Positions 9,506 through 18,722 of a stretch of 64,000 nucleotides of DNA are shown piece after piece. Position numbers and translations under genes: made by a program. Below the pieces are notes generated by a model. That model saw nothing but the letters and a program-made list of their open reading frames with translations. It had not been told where the DNA came from and did no database searches. This DNA is from an uncultured Saprospiraceae bacterium (lineage in GTDB: Bacteria > Bacteroidota > Bacteroidia > Chitinophagales > Saprospiraceae), in the NCBI GenBank assembly GCA_937942435.1, contig CALDEM010000012.1, positions 19,766 to 83,765 on the forward strand. The letters are read 5' to 3'. Positions within the stretch are counted from its first letter, which is position 1; every line of letters starts with the position of its first letter.

Positions 9506-9580
9506 ATGGTTTTTATCATGACACTTGATTCTTTGCCAAGGCTAGGGAGGGTCGGCCCCAGCCTTTTAAGGAGATTATAA
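9506..9580 (+). promoter_or_regulatory. Possible arginine-rich leader ORF and stem-loop upstream of argS
   Basis: A 24-codon frame starts at an ATG preceded by AAGGAG at 9498-9503 and ends TAA at 9578-9580. The product contains four arginines (R12, R15, R22, R23). The frame overlaps an interrupted stem-loop at 9538-9567 (AAGGCT pairing AGCCTT, then GGG with CCC) that ends in TTTT. An arginine-rich peptide plus hairpin before arginyl-tRNA synthetase resembles an attenuator. Against this, a good -7 box (TACTTTTG, 9621-9628) lies downstream, so the argS transcript may not include this region. Confidence 0.2.
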
Positions 9581-9691
9581 GACTACAGTCATCATTCCTA
9601 TAAGATCTCACGATTTACCATACTTTTGCGGACTATTAGTCAATAAGGTAGATCTAAGCATTACTCTTGGCAAAACTAAAGCAAGAACAAA

Positions 9692-11545
9692 GTGGCACTT
9701 GATAAATTACAATCGCTTAAGTCAGCGATAGCAGAAGGTATAAAGGCGGTATACGATCATGATGTGGATCAATCATCTCTGGTTCTGTCTGAGACAAAAA
9801 AAGAGTTTGATGGAGATTATACTGTTGTGGTCTTTCCATTTACGAAAGTGCTAAGAAAGAAGCCAGAAGAGATCGCAACGTCTATAGGTGCTTGGATAAA
9901 AGAGAACAAGGCAGATGTCATAACGGACTTCAATGTTATAAAGGGATTCTTAAACTTCTCGCTACCAGATGATTTTTGGAAAGAGGCAATGACATCACTC
10001 AAGGGACAAGATGGATTTGGTATAGTTGACTCAGATAGCTCCAAGGTGCTTGTAGAATACTCGAGTCCCAATACAAACAAGCCGCTCCACCTCGGCCATA
10101 TCCGCAATATCTTATTGGGTTGGTCCACGCATAAGATACTTGCCGCTGTAGGCCATAATGTTGAGAAGACTAAGGTGGTCAATGATCGAGGTATCGCCAT
10201 ATGCAAAAGCATGTTGGCTTGGCAGATGGATGAAGAGAGCAAGACGCCGGAGTCGAGTGGAGTAAAGGGAGACCATCTCGTCGGTGACTATTATGTAGCC
10301 TTTGAAAAGAGATTTCAAGCAGAGTATCAACCTTGGCAACAATCTGAAGTAGGACAGGCCGCTTACAATGAGAGAAAGAACAAAGAGCAATCCGAGACAG
10401 CGTTCTTTAAAGCCCATAAGAACAAATACTTCAATGAGAATAGTGCAATTGGAAAGGCAGCTCGTGACCTATTGATCTCTTGGGAGCAAGGAGATCCAAA
10501 GGTGCGAGAGCTTTGGTCGACGATGAATGGATGGGTGTACAAAGGTTGGGATACCACCTATGCTCAGCTCGGGGTTTCTTTTGATTTTAAAGATTACGAA
10601 TCAGAGACTTATCTGCTGGGTAAGGATATTATAAAAGAAGGTCTTGACAAGGGCACTTTTTATCGTCAAGATGATGGCAGTGTCTGGGTAGATCTAGAAG
10701 ATCGAGGCTTGGATAAGAAGATTTTATTGCGGAGTGATGGGACATCCGTCTATATTACTCAAGATCTTGGTACAGCTCAGATGCGTTATAAAGATCATGG
10801 TGCTGAGAAGATGATATATGTTGTAGGAGATGAGCAGGATTACCACTTTCAAGTCTTATTTGAAGCATTGAAAAAACTTGAAGAGCCTTATGCCGATGGA
10901 TTGTATCATCTGTCTTATGGCATGGTCGACCTACCTACAGGCAAGATGAAAGGACGAGAAGGTACTATCGTAGATGCTGATGACCTGATCGCCGAGGTGA
11001 TAGGTGAAGTACGTGACGCTGCGATAGAACGAGGAGAACTTGAAGAACTTACACCAGAAGAACGCGAAGACATATATCGTAAGATAGGATTGGCTGCGCT
11101 TAAGTTTTTTATACTCAAGGTAAATCCTAAAAAGCGCATGGTCTTTGATCCCAAAGAGTCCGTGGATATGCAAGGCCAGACTGGCCCTTATATCCAGAAT
11201 GCCTATGTGCGGATCATGTCTATGTTACGTCGTATAGATGAAGATGCATTGGATGCATATGACGCTTATACAAATATTGATCCCACAGAAAAGAGTCTCA
11301 TCGTAACGTTGATGAACTATCCTGAAGAAGTATCAAAAGCTGCACATCACTATGATCCATCTCATATAGCCAATTACACATATGATCTAGCGAAGAAGTT
11401 TCATAAGTTTTATCATGATGTGAGGGTCTTAAGTGCCGAATCACCAGAAGCCAAGGCTTTCAGATTGACCTTATGTCGACAGGTGGCCGATACTCTTGAG
11501 CATGCGATGGATCTCTTAGGTATCGAGATGCCTCCAAGGATGTAG
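9692..11545 (+). CDS. argS: Arginyl-tRNA synthetase
   Basis: Class I aminoacyl-tRNA synthetase that charges tRNA-Arg in the cytoplasm. The N-terminal Arg-tRNA-synthetase additional domain spans about residues 1-110. The catalytic core holds the HIGH signature as HLGH (133-136) inside SSPNTNKPLHLGHIRN, and the later loop KMKGREGT stands in the KMSKS position, as is usual for ArgRS. The C-terminal DALR anticodon-binding domain is present (about 490-617, with NAYVRIMSMLRR). At 617 residues it is complete. The start is a GTG at 9692. A -7 box TACTTTTG at 9621-9628 would give a leader of roughly 55 bases. Confidence 0.97.
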   Translation: MALDKLQSLKSAIAEGIKAVYDHDVDQSSLVLSETKKEFDGDYTVVVFPFTKVLRKKPEEIATSIGAWIKENKADVITDFNVIKGFLNFSLPDDFWKEAMTSLKGQDGFGIVDSDSSKVLVEYSSPNTNKPLHLGHIRNILLGWSTHKILAAVGHNVEKTKVVNDRGIAICKSMLAWQMDEESKTPESSGVKGDHLVGDYYVAFEKRFQAEYQPWQQSEVGQAAYNERKNKEQSETAFFKAHKNKYFNENSAIGKAARDLLISWEQGDPKVRELWSTMNGWVYKGWDTTYAQLGVSFDFKDYESETYLLGKDIIKEGLDKGTFYRQDDGSVWVDLEDRGLDKKILLRSDGTSVYITQDLGTAQMRYKDHGAEKMIYVVGDEQDYHFQVLFEALKKLEEPYADGLYHLSYGMVDLPTGKMKGREGTIVDADDLIAEVIGEVRDAAIERGELEELTPEEREDIYRKIGLAALKFFILKVNPKKRMVFDPKESVDMQGQTGPYIQNAYVRIMSMLRRIDEDALDAYDAYTNIDPTEKSLIVTLMNYPEEVSKAAHHYDPSHIANYTYDLAKKFHKFYHDVRVLSAESPEAKAFRLTLCRQVADTLEHAMDLLGIEMPPRM

Positions 11546-11787
11546 CTAATAAAAGAGGTGTTTAAGGGTAGAAAACGCCATGTTTAATAATTATCACCGT
11601 CTGCGACCTCCTCATTTATGGGTATTTTTCAGAATATTTTCTGAGTCTAAATGGGATAAATGTTAAAATTTCAATTAATGGACCCACCTATAAACAATTT
11701 GATATATATTTATATTCTATATAATAGATCCAGACAACTTATCACTGTAAGTCTTTTTGACTTAACCAAGATGATTGTTTTCACGGA

Positions 11788-11848
11788 GGATTAGGTATTC
11801 CTAATCCAGGGATATGGGAGGCCAACACCCGGTTTGGCCTCCTTTTTT
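11788..11848 (+). ncRNA. Probable small RNA or structured leader ending in an intrinsic terminator
   Basis: The argS-glnS gap (11546-11988) has no gene but holds two consecutive hairpins. The first is GGATTAGG-TATT-CCTAATCC at 11788-11807. The second is GGAGGCCAA at 11817-11825 pairing with TTGGCCTCC at 11834-11842, followed by T6 at 11843-11848, a textbook terminator. It lies 270 bases past argS with no gene between, so it more likely ends a separate small transcript than argS. The 5' end cannot be set by eye. A -7 box TATATTTG at 11914-11921, just beyond, probably serves glnS. The RNA family is not recognised. Confidence 0.45.
11817..11848 (+). terminator. Intrinsic terminator between argS and glnS
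   Basis: A nine-base-pair GC-rich stem (GGAGGCCAA with TTGGCCTCC) and an eight-base loop are followed directly by six T residues on the plus strand. It separates the upstream transcript from glnS. Confidence 0.75.
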
Positions 11849-11988
11849 ATTTTATGCTTTTCTATAAAAGCAGGCCTTAGACATTACGATACCTTCTCAA
11901 TCACTTGATGTCATATATTTGTACGCTGGAGACATGGTGTTAAAATCTTAATGCCTTTATGTAATCCACAATTATATAGTCTAACAAT

Positions 11989-13674
11989 ATGAGCGTCGAA
12001 AGATTTGAAGGTGTCATAGGTAGTCCACGCAACTTCCTTGAAGAAGAGATTGAAAAAGACATTCGTGCTGGCAAGGTGCCACATGATATCCAGACAAGGT
12101 TTCCTCCTGAGCCTAATGGCTTCTTGCACATAGGTCACTCTAAAGCAATATGTATCAACTTTGGGATAGCTCAAAAGTATGGCGGTAAGACCAACTTGCG
12201 CTTTGATGATACTAATCCAGCCACAGAGGATACTGCATTTGTCGACGCCATAAAGAAAGATATCAAGTGGTTAGGCTTTGATTGGGACAAGGAGTGTTAT
12301 GCTTCAGACTACTTTGGCGAATTATACGACTTTGCTAAAAAACTAATTAACGCTGGACTCGCATATGTAGATGACTCTACACCTGAAGAGATAGCCGAGC
12401 AAAAAGGCATCCCAACGGAGCCTGGAACAGCGAGTCCTTATCGAGATAGGAGTATAGAGGAGAACCTGAAACTATTTGAAGGCATGAAAAATGGTGAGTA
12501 TGAAGATGGCGCTCGAGTGCTTCGTGCAAAGATCAGTACGACTTCTTCTAATATGCACATGAGGGACCCTCTCTTGTATCGGATCAAGAAGGAAGCACAC
12601 CATCGTACCGGTGATACTTGGAATATCTATCCCATGTACGACTTTGGTCACGGTCAGTCTGATGCTATAGAGGAGATCACTCACTCATTATGTTCTTTGG
12701 AGTTTAGACATCATCGTCCTTTATACAACTGGATGATCGAGAAGTTAGAGATATATCCATCTCGTCAGATAGAGTTTGCGAGGATGAATGTGGAGTATAT
12801 GATCACCAGTAAGAGAAAACTAAAAAGATTAATAGAAGAAGATCTGGTATCTGGATGGGACGACCCAAGGATGTCTACTCTGTCAGGTCTAAGAAGACGA
12901 GGTTATCCTGCGGCAGCGATAAGAGAGTTTTGTGATAAGGTCGGCGTGGCTAAGAGAGACAACTTAGTAGAGATGTCTCTTTTGGAAAGTTGTGTTAGAG
13001 ATGAGCTCAACAAAACTTCTAAAAGAGTAATGGCTGTGCTTGATCCTATCAAGGTGACGATCACTAACTATACAAAAGAAAGCGAACTGCTCACCATAGA
13101 TAACAATCCAGAAGATGAAAACTCTGGAAGTAGAGAAGTAACATTTTCTAAAGACATATACATAGAGCGAGATGACTTTATGATGGATCCTCCTAAGAAG
13201 TTTTTCAGGATGGGCATCGATCGCAACGTGAGGCTAAAAGGAGCATACATCCTTAACTGTCATCATGCAGTGACCAATGGAGATGGCAAAGTGTTAGAGG
13301 TGCTATGTACTTATTATCCAGATAGTAAGAGTGGCTCTGATAACTCTGGTGTTAAAGCCAAAGGCACACTACATTGGGTGGATCAAGCTACTGCTATAGA
13401 TGCAGAAGTTAGATTGTATGATCGATTGTTTACAGATCCGAAGCCTGATGGGCACGAGGATAAAGACTTCTTAGAGTTTTATAATAAGGACTCGCTTAAG
13501 ATAGTAACTGCTAAGGCGGAAGCCGAACTTCAGAAGGCGACTCCTGGAGAGCAGTTTCAGTTTATGCGCAAGGGATATTATGTGGCAGACGAAAGCAGTA
13601 CAGGAGATGTACCTGTCTTCAATCGTACTGTAACCCTTAAGGACAGTTGGAAAAAGATGCAAAAAAGAAAATAG
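11989..13674 (+). CDS. glnS: Glutaminyl-tRNA synthetase
   Basis: Class I synthetase charging tRNA-Gln. The catalytic signature RFPPEPNGFLHIGHSKAI (HIGH at 47-50) is the GlnRS form, and the second class I loop appears as MITSKRKL, equivalent to MSKRK of E. coli GlnRS. Discriminating GlnRS features such as the DDTNP segment (FDDTNPATED) are present, and the C-terminal half forms the two anticodon-binding beta-barrels. At 561 residues it is full length. Direct GlnRS charging is common in Bacteroidota. A -7 box TATATTTG at 11914-11921 would give a leader of about 60 bases. Confidence 0.97.
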   Translation: MSVERFEGVIGSPRNFLEEEIEKDIRAGKVPHDIQTRFPPEPNGFLHIGHSKAICINFGIAQKYGGKTNLRFDDTNPATEDTAFVDAIKKDIKWLGFDWDKECYASDYFGELYDFAKKLINAGLAYVDDSTPEEIAEQKGIPTEPGTASPYRDRSIEENLKLFEGMKNGEYEDGARVLRAKISTTSSNMHMRDPLLYRIKKEAHHRTGDTWNIYPMYDFGHGQSDAIEEITHSLCSLEFRHHRPLYNWMIEKLEIYPSRQIEFARMNVEYMITSKRKLKRLIEEDLVSGWDDPRMSTLSGLRRRGYPAAAIREFCDKVGVAKRDNLVEMSLLESCVRDELNKTSKRVMAVLDPIKVTITNYTKESELLTIDNNPEDENSGSREVTFSKDIYIERDDFMMDPPKKFFRMGIDRNVRLKGAYILNCHHAVTNGDGKVLEVLCTYYPDSKSGSDNSGVKAKGTLHWVDQATAIDAEVRLYDRLFTDPKPDGHEDKDFLEFYNKDSLKIVTAKAEAELQKATPGEQFQFMRKGYYVADESSTGDVPVFNRTVTLKDSWKKMQKRK

Positions 13675-13728
13675 TATTCAGTCAGATAGTGAGCTGACTT
13701 CACTTATAAGTCATAACAATTAAGATTT

Positions 13729-13736
13729 TATCTTCG
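13729..13736 (+). promoter_or_regulatory. -7-like promoter box TATCTTCG ahead of pyrR
   Basis: TATCTTCG is a close relative of the TAnnTTTG -7 element and ends eight bases before the pyrR ATG at 13745. The predicted leader is too short for the PyrR-type antiterminator/attenuator hairpins known from Bacillus. I see no such structure between 13675 and 13744, apart from a weak AGTCAG/CTGACT repeat without a T run. Confidence 0.4.
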
Positions 13737-13744
13737 CAGTATAG

Positions 13745-14296
13745 ATGAGTAAAGGAAGAATCATACTTAATGAGCAAAAGTTTGCACTTACGCTACAGCG
13801 TATCTGCGAGCAGCTCATCGAGCGATACGGTTCTTTTGAGGATACTTGTATCGTCGGCATCCAAGATCGAGGTGCTATCTTCTCTGACAGAATGGTTACT
13901 CTGCTAAGGGATAGAGGCATTGATGCATTTGATTATGGGAAGTTGGACATTAGTTTTCATCGGGATGATTATCGTAAGAGAGACAGACCAATCGCACCTA
14001 GTCAGACTGAGGTAGACTTCATCATTGAAGAGAAGCACGTACTCTTAGTAGATGATGTACTCTACACTGGTAGATCAGTCCACGCTGCCATGTCAGCGCT
14101 ACAACAATTTGGTAGACCTGCACGTATAGATTTGTTATCACTCGTAGATCGTAGGTTTAATCGGCATTTCCCGATAAGGGCAGACTTTACTGGACTAACA
14201 GCAGATGCTATAGATGAAGCATATGTCAAAGTAGAATGGTCCCACATAGATGGAAAGGATCAGATTAAGTTATTTTCTAAAAAAGAATCATCTTAG
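13745..14296 (+). CDS. pyrR: PyrR bifunctional pyrimidine regulator / uracil phosphoribosyltransferase
   Basis: A 183-residue type I phosphoribosyltransferase. The PRPP-binding loop VDDVLYTGRS (102-111) and the preceding conserved GKLDISFHRDD match PyrR, which in Gram-positive bacteria binds pyr mRNA and also has uracil phosphoribosyltransferase activity. It lies six bases before pyrB, a standard pairing that supports a role in pyrimidine control. No PyrR-binding anti-antiterminator is visible upstream, so regulation here may differ or the salvage activity may be its main role. Confidence 0.92.
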   Translation: MSKGRIILNEQKFALTLQRICEQLIERYGSFEDTCIVGIQDRGAIFSDRMVTLLRDRGIDAFDYGKLDISFHRDDYRKRDRPIAPSQTEVDFIIEEKHVLLVDDVLYTGRSVHAAMSALQQFGRPARIDLLSLVDRRFNRHFPIRADFTGLTADAIDEAYVKVEWSHIDGKDQIKLFSKKESS

Positions 14297-14301
14297 CGTC
14301 T

Positions 14302-15231
14302 ATGTCGGAAACTCATCTTAGTACGCGGCATCTACTCGGTATAAAATATATCAATGAGGCAGATATCCAGCTGATCTTTCAGACCGCAGATGAATTTAAA
14401 GATGTTATCAATCGTCCTATCAAAAAGGTCCCTTCTCTAAGAGATGTAACAATCGCCAATCTCTTTTTTGAAAATAGTACAAGAACTAAAATCTCTTTTG
14501 AGCTGGCGGAGAAAAGACTCTCAGCTGATGTAGTCAACTTCTCGGCCTCTTCTTCTTCTGTAAAAAAAGGAGAGACGTTGCTCGATACGGTTAACAATGT
14601 CCTCTCTATGAAAGTGGACATCATCGTGATCCGTCACCCGACGCCTGGTACACCGATCTATCTATCCAGAAGAGTAGAGGCTAACATCATCAATGCTGGA
14701 GATGGTACTCATGAACATCCAACTCAAGCTCTACTAGATGCTTACTCTATAAGAAGTAAGTATGGGGATGTAGCTGGAAAGAAAGTGGTAATCGTAGGAG
14801 ATATCAAGCACTCAAGAGTGGCTCTAAGTAACATCTTTTGTCTACAGAAGCTAGGTGCCAAGGTCAAAGTATGTGGACCACCAACACTGATACCAAAGCA
14901 TATAGAGTCACTTGGTGTAGGTGTAGAGTATGATATCGATAAAGCACTGGCTTGGTGCGATGTGGCCAATGTGCTAAGGATACAATTAGAAAGACAGGAT
15001 GTTAAGTACATCCCAAGTCTACGAGAGTATGCATTGTTCTATGGTATCAACAAAGAGCGCCTATCCAAGTTGGACAAGGAGATCACGATCATGCATCCCG
15101 GTCCTATAAACAGAGGCATAGAACTCAACAGTGATGTCGCTGACTCTGAGCACTCTATCATATTAGAACAAGTCGAAAACGGAGTCGCTATTAGGATGGC
15201 TGTTTTGTATCTGCTTGCTGGCAGGAGGTAA
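14302..15231 (+). CDS. pyrB: Aspartate carbamoyltransferase catalytic subunit
   Basis: Catalyses carbamoyl phosphate plus aspartate to carbamoyl aspartate, the committed step of pyrimidine synthesis. The carbamoyl-phosphate site FFENSTRTKISFE (STRT at 59-62), the HEHPTQALLD motif and the C-terminal IMHPGPINRGIE are all present. Its 309 residues are the usual length for a catalytic chain. No pyrI regulatory subunit gene follows. It is cotranscribed with pyrR (gap of five bases). Confidence 0.97.
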   Translation: MSETHLSTRHLLGIKYINEADIQLIFQTADEFKDVINRPIKKVPSLRDVTIANLFFENSTRTKISFELAEKRLSADVVNFSASSSSVKKGETLLDTVNNVLSMKVDIIVIRHPTPGTPIYLSRRVEANIINAGDGTHEHPTQALLDAYSIRSKYGDVAGKKVVIVGDIKHSRVALSNIFCLQKLGAKVKVCGPPTLIPKHIESLGVGVEYDIDKALAWCDVANVLRIQLERQDVKYIPSLREYALFYGINKERLSKLDKEITIMHPGPINRGIELNSDVADSEHSIILEQVENGVAIRMAVLYLLAGRR

Positions 15232-15548
15232 CTTTCGCATGGATATCATGAACTAAGGAGGGCATAGTTTCATATTATTTGCAAAAATATTTTTAGCTGA
15301 ACTTGGGTTGGAACGTTTTTAAAGTCTAAAGCGTTTGATTCGCCTTATGGAGCGCTCTTCAACAGAACATCTTCATTTCATATCACTTACACATTAAGTA
15401 TAATTTTAATATTAAATTTTCTCTTCAACTATAGCTTCTTCTTTTGTGTTCAAAAGCCCAGCGTAGTCAGCGTTCTTGCTGTTAAAAAATTGTTACTAAT
15501 TGGCGCTTTTGGCGTCTTAATACCATCGTTCATAAAAAATAAACAAAA
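15232..15548. other. Intergenic stretch, no gene seen
   Basis: A 317-base AT-rich gap between pyrB and the mscS-type gene. I see no open frame with protein character, no clear terminator for pyrB and no strong -7 box. It probably holds the promoter of the downstream channel gene. Confidence 0.4.
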
Positions 15549-16358
15549 ATGGAATTTGACTTAGGAGCAAAAATCAGTGATCTATTGAGCAGTGCAATCT
15601 CATGGGCACCGAAACTAGTAGGAGCTATAATCATTCTAATTATTGGATTTTGGATAGTTGGTATGATCGTTAAGGTCTTACGCAAAGCCATGGATAGCGC
15701 AGGATTGGATAAAGATGTACAACCATTTTTAGCATCACTTGCAAGTGTTATACTAAAAGTGCTTGTTGTCATCTCAGCTGCCGGTATGGTGGGTATTGAG
15801 ACGACGGCATTTGCTGCATTGATAGCTGCCGCAGGTCTTGCTGTTGGTATGGCTATGCAAGGAACTCTTGGACACTTTGCTGCTGGCGTTATGGTTCTAA
15901 TCTTTAAGCCTTATAGAGTAGGGGACTTAGTTGATCTTCAAGGTCAAGTTGGTCATGTTGAGGAGATCCAAGTATTCAATACTGTTCTTAATTCACTTGA
16001 CAATAAGAAAGTGATCATCCCTAATGGTATCGCTACAAGTGGCATCATGACTAACCTTTCTTCACAAGGTAAGTTAAGAGTAGACTTAAACGTTGCTATG
16101 CCTTACGAAGAGGATTTTGATAAAGTACAAGGTATCATCTCTGGCGCTTTAGACAAAGTATCTAAAAAACTTCCAGATGCACCAACTATCGAAATTGAAA
16201 AATTTGACGAGAACAATGTCCTACTTGCAGTAAGACCGTATGCTACACCAGAAGATTACTGGGACGTATACTTCCAGTCATACAAAGAGATTAAGAAAGC
16301 CTTTGGAGAAGCAGGTATCACAGTTGCTTACCCAACAAGAAGGGTGAAAAATATATAA
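15549..16358 (+). CDS. mscS: Small-conductance mechanosensitive channel (MscS family)
   Basis: MscS channels open on membrane tension and release solutes during hypo-osmotic shock. This 269-residue protein has three N-terminal membrane helices. The pore-lining TM3 has the Gly/Ala-rich pattern (AAAGLAVGMAMQGTLGHFAA, about 95-115), followed by the MscS signature VGDLVDLQGQVGHVEEIQ and the cytoplasmic cage. Length is close to E. coli MscS. A strong terminator follows at 16389-16416. The BCCT transporter at 41658 is a possible functional relative in osmoadaptation. Confidence 0.95.
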   Translation: MEFDLGAKISDLLSSAISWAPKLVGAIIILIIGFWIVGMIVKVLRKAMDSAGLDKDVQPFLASLASVILKVLVVISAAGMVGIETTAFAALIAAAGLAVGMAMQGTLGHFAAGVMVLIFKPYRVGDLVDLQGQVGHVEEIQVFNTVLNSLDNKKVIIPNGIATSGIMTNLSSQGKLRVDLNVAMPYEEDFDKVQGIISGALDKVSKKLPDAPTIEIEKFDENNVLLAVRPYATPEDYWDVYFQSYKEIKKAFGEAGITVAYPTRRVKNI

Positions 16359-16388
16359 CATCACTAACCCAAGTGTAGTTATCATGAG

Positions 16389-16416
16389 GAGAGATGCTCA
16401 AGCATCTCTCTTTTTT
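16389..16416 (+). terminator. Intrinsic terminator after mscS
   Basis: GAGAGATGCT at 16389-16398 pairs perfectly with AGCATCTCTC at 16401-16410, followed by T6. It ends mscS transcription before the convergent serine hydrolase gene. Confidence 0.85.
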
Positions 16417-16436
16417 ATTTTCCACTTTTCTAATCT

Positions 16437-17645
16437 CTAAAACGCACCTAGCACCTTGCGGACGATACCATCCATGGCGCTTCGATCGATCCATCTCGCT
16501 ACGATAACGATACCATGTTCTGGGTCGACATAGACCATGTTAGTCCCTGCCCCAAGATGAAAATATGAAGACTCTGGTGCACTGGGTAGCATCTTTTTAT
16601 CCGTATTGAGAAACCAGTTCATGTAACCGTATGAAGTGTTAGCAGTAGTTGGTGTTAGAGCCATTGATACCCATTCGTCAGATAGGATCTGGTTGCCTCT
16701 CCACTTGCCGCGACACATCGTTAGGTATCCAAATCTTGCTTGATCATACGCATTGATAAACATACCTCCGCCCCAGTGACCACCACCGCTTGGTATCTCT
16801 ACCGCCTGACCATCCATGATGATCCATGAGTTTTCATAACCCATCCATCTCCATGTTGATGTTGCACCTATTGGATCCATGAGGTTTTCTTTGAGGACTT
16901 TCTGCAGCGGTTGTCGCCAGACATTAGTCCCCGCAAGGGCCAGGAGATTGACTCTTGTATCATTGTACTCATAGACAGTCCCTGGCTCTACTCGCTCTCT
17001 TTTGATCATCTCTGAGCGCTCTCCACTAGGTCGATCTGCCCAGTCAGGCTTGCCCCATAAAGTACCTTGCCAATCACTAGTCTGTCTCAACAGATCATCC
17101 CAAGTGATCTTATTATTGTGGTCCGACTTAAAAGGCTCTATGACCATCGGTTCACCCAAGTGATCTGCCCGATTGGTCCCTCTTGCTGACTGAAGCGGCA
17201 TGATAGGTGCCATATACATATCAACTGGATCATTGACATTAGTGATCAAGCCTCTATCGAATGCCATGCCTATGGTAGAGGATAGAAAGCTCTTAGTCAC
17301 ACTAAATGTCATATCTACTCGATTAGGTTCTCCCCACTCAGCGATGATATATCCATCCTTTAGGATCACTCCAGTCTGTGCCCCACGAGTCTTAAATGGT
17401 CCCACGCCATCTCCATAAGGTTCTCTACCAAACCCATTGAGATAATGATTGATCTCGAGGTTGCGTTCGCCTGAGCTCTCGTTGTCTTGCGCATAGCTGA
17501 TCGCACTCTTGATACTATCAGCGTTGAGTCCAACATCAGCTGGTGTCTTATGGGTCCACTCGTCCGTACGTCCAGGGAAGTAGATCTGGCTATAGCCAAA
17601 TGTTATACAAGCGAATAGTAAACAGATACTCGATAGAAGTCTCAT
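16437..17645 (-). CDS. Secreted serine hydrolase, class C beta-lactamase/PBP-like family
   Basis: A 402-residue protein with an N-terminal signal peptide (cleavage near YSQ, residues 18-20). The serine hydrolase motif SVTK at 115-118 supplies the nucleophile Ser and general-base Lys, and VYEYNDTRVN (224-233) holds the Tyr-Asn element. A late GGGHWGGG segment may correspond to the third active-site motif. The EYND-RVN form is typical of esterase or D-aminopeptidase-like members rather than true beta-lactamases. Substrate is unknown. It is divergent from the acetyltransferase gene. Confidence 0.87.
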   Translation of the reverse strand: MRLLSSICLLFACITFGYSQIYFPGRTDEWTHKTPADVGLNADSIKSAISYAQDNESSGERNLEINHYLNGFGREPYGDGVGPFKTRGAQTGVILKDGYIIAEWGEPNRVDMTFSVTKSFLSSTIGMAFDRGLITNVNDPVDMYMAPIMPLQSARGTNRADHLGEPMVIEPFKSDHNNKITWDDLLRQTSDWQGTLWGKPDWADRPSGERSEMIKRERVEPGTVYEYNDTRVNLLALAGTNVWRQPLQKVLKENLMDPIGATSTWRWMGYENSWIIMDGQAVEIPSGGGHWGGGMFINAYDQARFGYLTMCRGKWRGNQILSDEWVSMALTPTTANTSYGYMNWFLNTDKKMLPSAPESSYFHLGAGTNMVYVDPEHGIVIVARWIDRSAMDGIVRKVLGAF

Positions 17646-17694
17646 GATCTCAAATTTTCAATCAAGATACTATCTTCGACTAAAATCAGTACCG

Positions 17695-18114
17695 ATGGAT
17701 CATGATTCTTACAAAGTCGTTATGCCCTTGACATCAAAGTATGCTGATCAAGTATGGCGGCTTTATAAACAGGCATGGTGGGCACTGGATCGCGATCTCA
17801 CTTCTACGATTAAAGTGATAGAAGGAAGTGATCTCAATGTTGGTATCTTGGATAAGAGTGATCATCTCATAGGATACGCTCGTGTCATCACTGATGGAGT
17901 AGAGAAGGCAATGATATATGATGTGATTGTTGATCTGCAACATCAGGGAAAGAAAGTAGGTCGATTTATAATGGACACTATTCTAAGTGCTCATGCTTGC
18001 TCATCAACAAAGCACGTAGAACTATATTGCAAAGAAGAGATGAAGCCTTTTTATGCGAAGTTGGGCTTTGAAGATATCACTACAGAAGTACGGTTGCTCC
18101 GTCTTATAAAGTAG
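17695..18114 (+). CDS. GNAT family N-acetyltransferase
   Basis: A 139-residue acetyltransferase of the GNAT fold. The acetyl-CoA-binding motif A region is MIYDVIVDLQHQGKKVGRFI, with Q-x-x-G-K-x-V-G in place of the usual R/Q-x-x-G-x-G/A. The ending FYAKLGFEDI is the standard C-terminal GNAT pattern. The frame is open from an ATG at 17644, but this would overlap the divergent hydrolase start. I chose the ATG at 17695 because a TATCTTCG box lies at 17671-17678. Substrate cannot be told from sequence. Confidence 0.85.
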   Translation: MDHDSYKVVMPLTSKYADQVWRLYKQAWWALDRDLTSTIKVIEGSDLNVGILDKSDHLIGYARVITDGVEKAMIYDVIVDLQHQGKKVGRFIMDTILSAHACSSTKHVELYCKEEMKPFYAKLGFEDITTEVRLLRLIK

Positions 18115-18125
18115 AATTCTAATTT

Positions 18126-18722
18126 CTAAAAGGTGAGATGGACAAAGTCAACCTTTGTGTTACTTGCTCCCTGCACTGATTCAGTTGATATTTGTGATTT
18201 TGAAACACCAAAAGCACTTAGCAAATCTTTGATTGCCTTTGCTCTATTACGTGCAAGAGAGCGTGATCTATAATTATCGATGTGATAACTTGTTACACTA
18301 ATTTTATTGATTGTTTTGGATCTATAACTATCAGCTATTTTTCTAATTTGATCTACACCTGTTTTTTGTAGTAATGCTCGGTCTGGACTAAATCCTATAT
18401 ACTGCTCGGCACTAATACTGATTGGTACTTTGTTTTCTTCCGTAAATGAAGGTATAGGCTCTGCTTCTTTTTCAAAAAATGCAATTTTGATATCTGTAGG
18501 CTCTGCTATTTTAGAAAGTCTACTGACCAAGATAGCATCACTTTCTGCAGTTGCAAAGTAATTATTGATGCGCTGGTAGGTGGCTGTGATATCTCCGTTA
18601 GGGGTTACATCCACGAGATAAGGAGTGCTATTGATCAGGACTACCGCTTTCTTAGATACTTCTTGAGCATCTGCGACGTATGTCAGAAAAAAAATGCTGA
18701 AGATCTGTATGACTACTTTCAT
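18126..18722 (-). CDS. Exported protein with OmpA-like C-terminal domain
   Basis: A 198-residue protein starting with a signal peptide (MKVVIQIFSIFFLTYVADAQ). The C-terminal half (about 95-185) has the OmpA/MotB-like pattern, including the helix SRSLARNRAKAIKDLLSAFG, where the domain normally has N-x-x-L-S-x-x-R-A-x-x-V. This suggests non-covalent peptidoglycan contact, but the D and G positions of the canonical motif are weak, so binding is uncertain. The frame is open 25 codons further upstream (to 18797), but that segment has no signal-peptide character. It is convergent with the acetyltransferase gene, 11 bases apart. Confidence 0.65.
   Translation of the reverse strand: MKVVIQIFSIFFLTYVADAQEVSKKAVVLINSTPYLVDVTPNGDITATYQRINNYFATAESDAILVSRLSKIAEPTDIKIAFFEKEAEPIPSFTEENKVPISISAEQYIGFSPDRALLQKTGVDQIRKIADSYRSKTINKISVTSYHIDNYRSRSLARNRAKAIKDLLSAFGVSKSQISTESVQGASNTKVDFVHLTF

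Noticed and set aside
13675..13744. PyrR-dependent attenuator before pyrR
   Set aside because: The gap is too short and only a six-base AGTCAG/CTGACT repeat without a T run is present.
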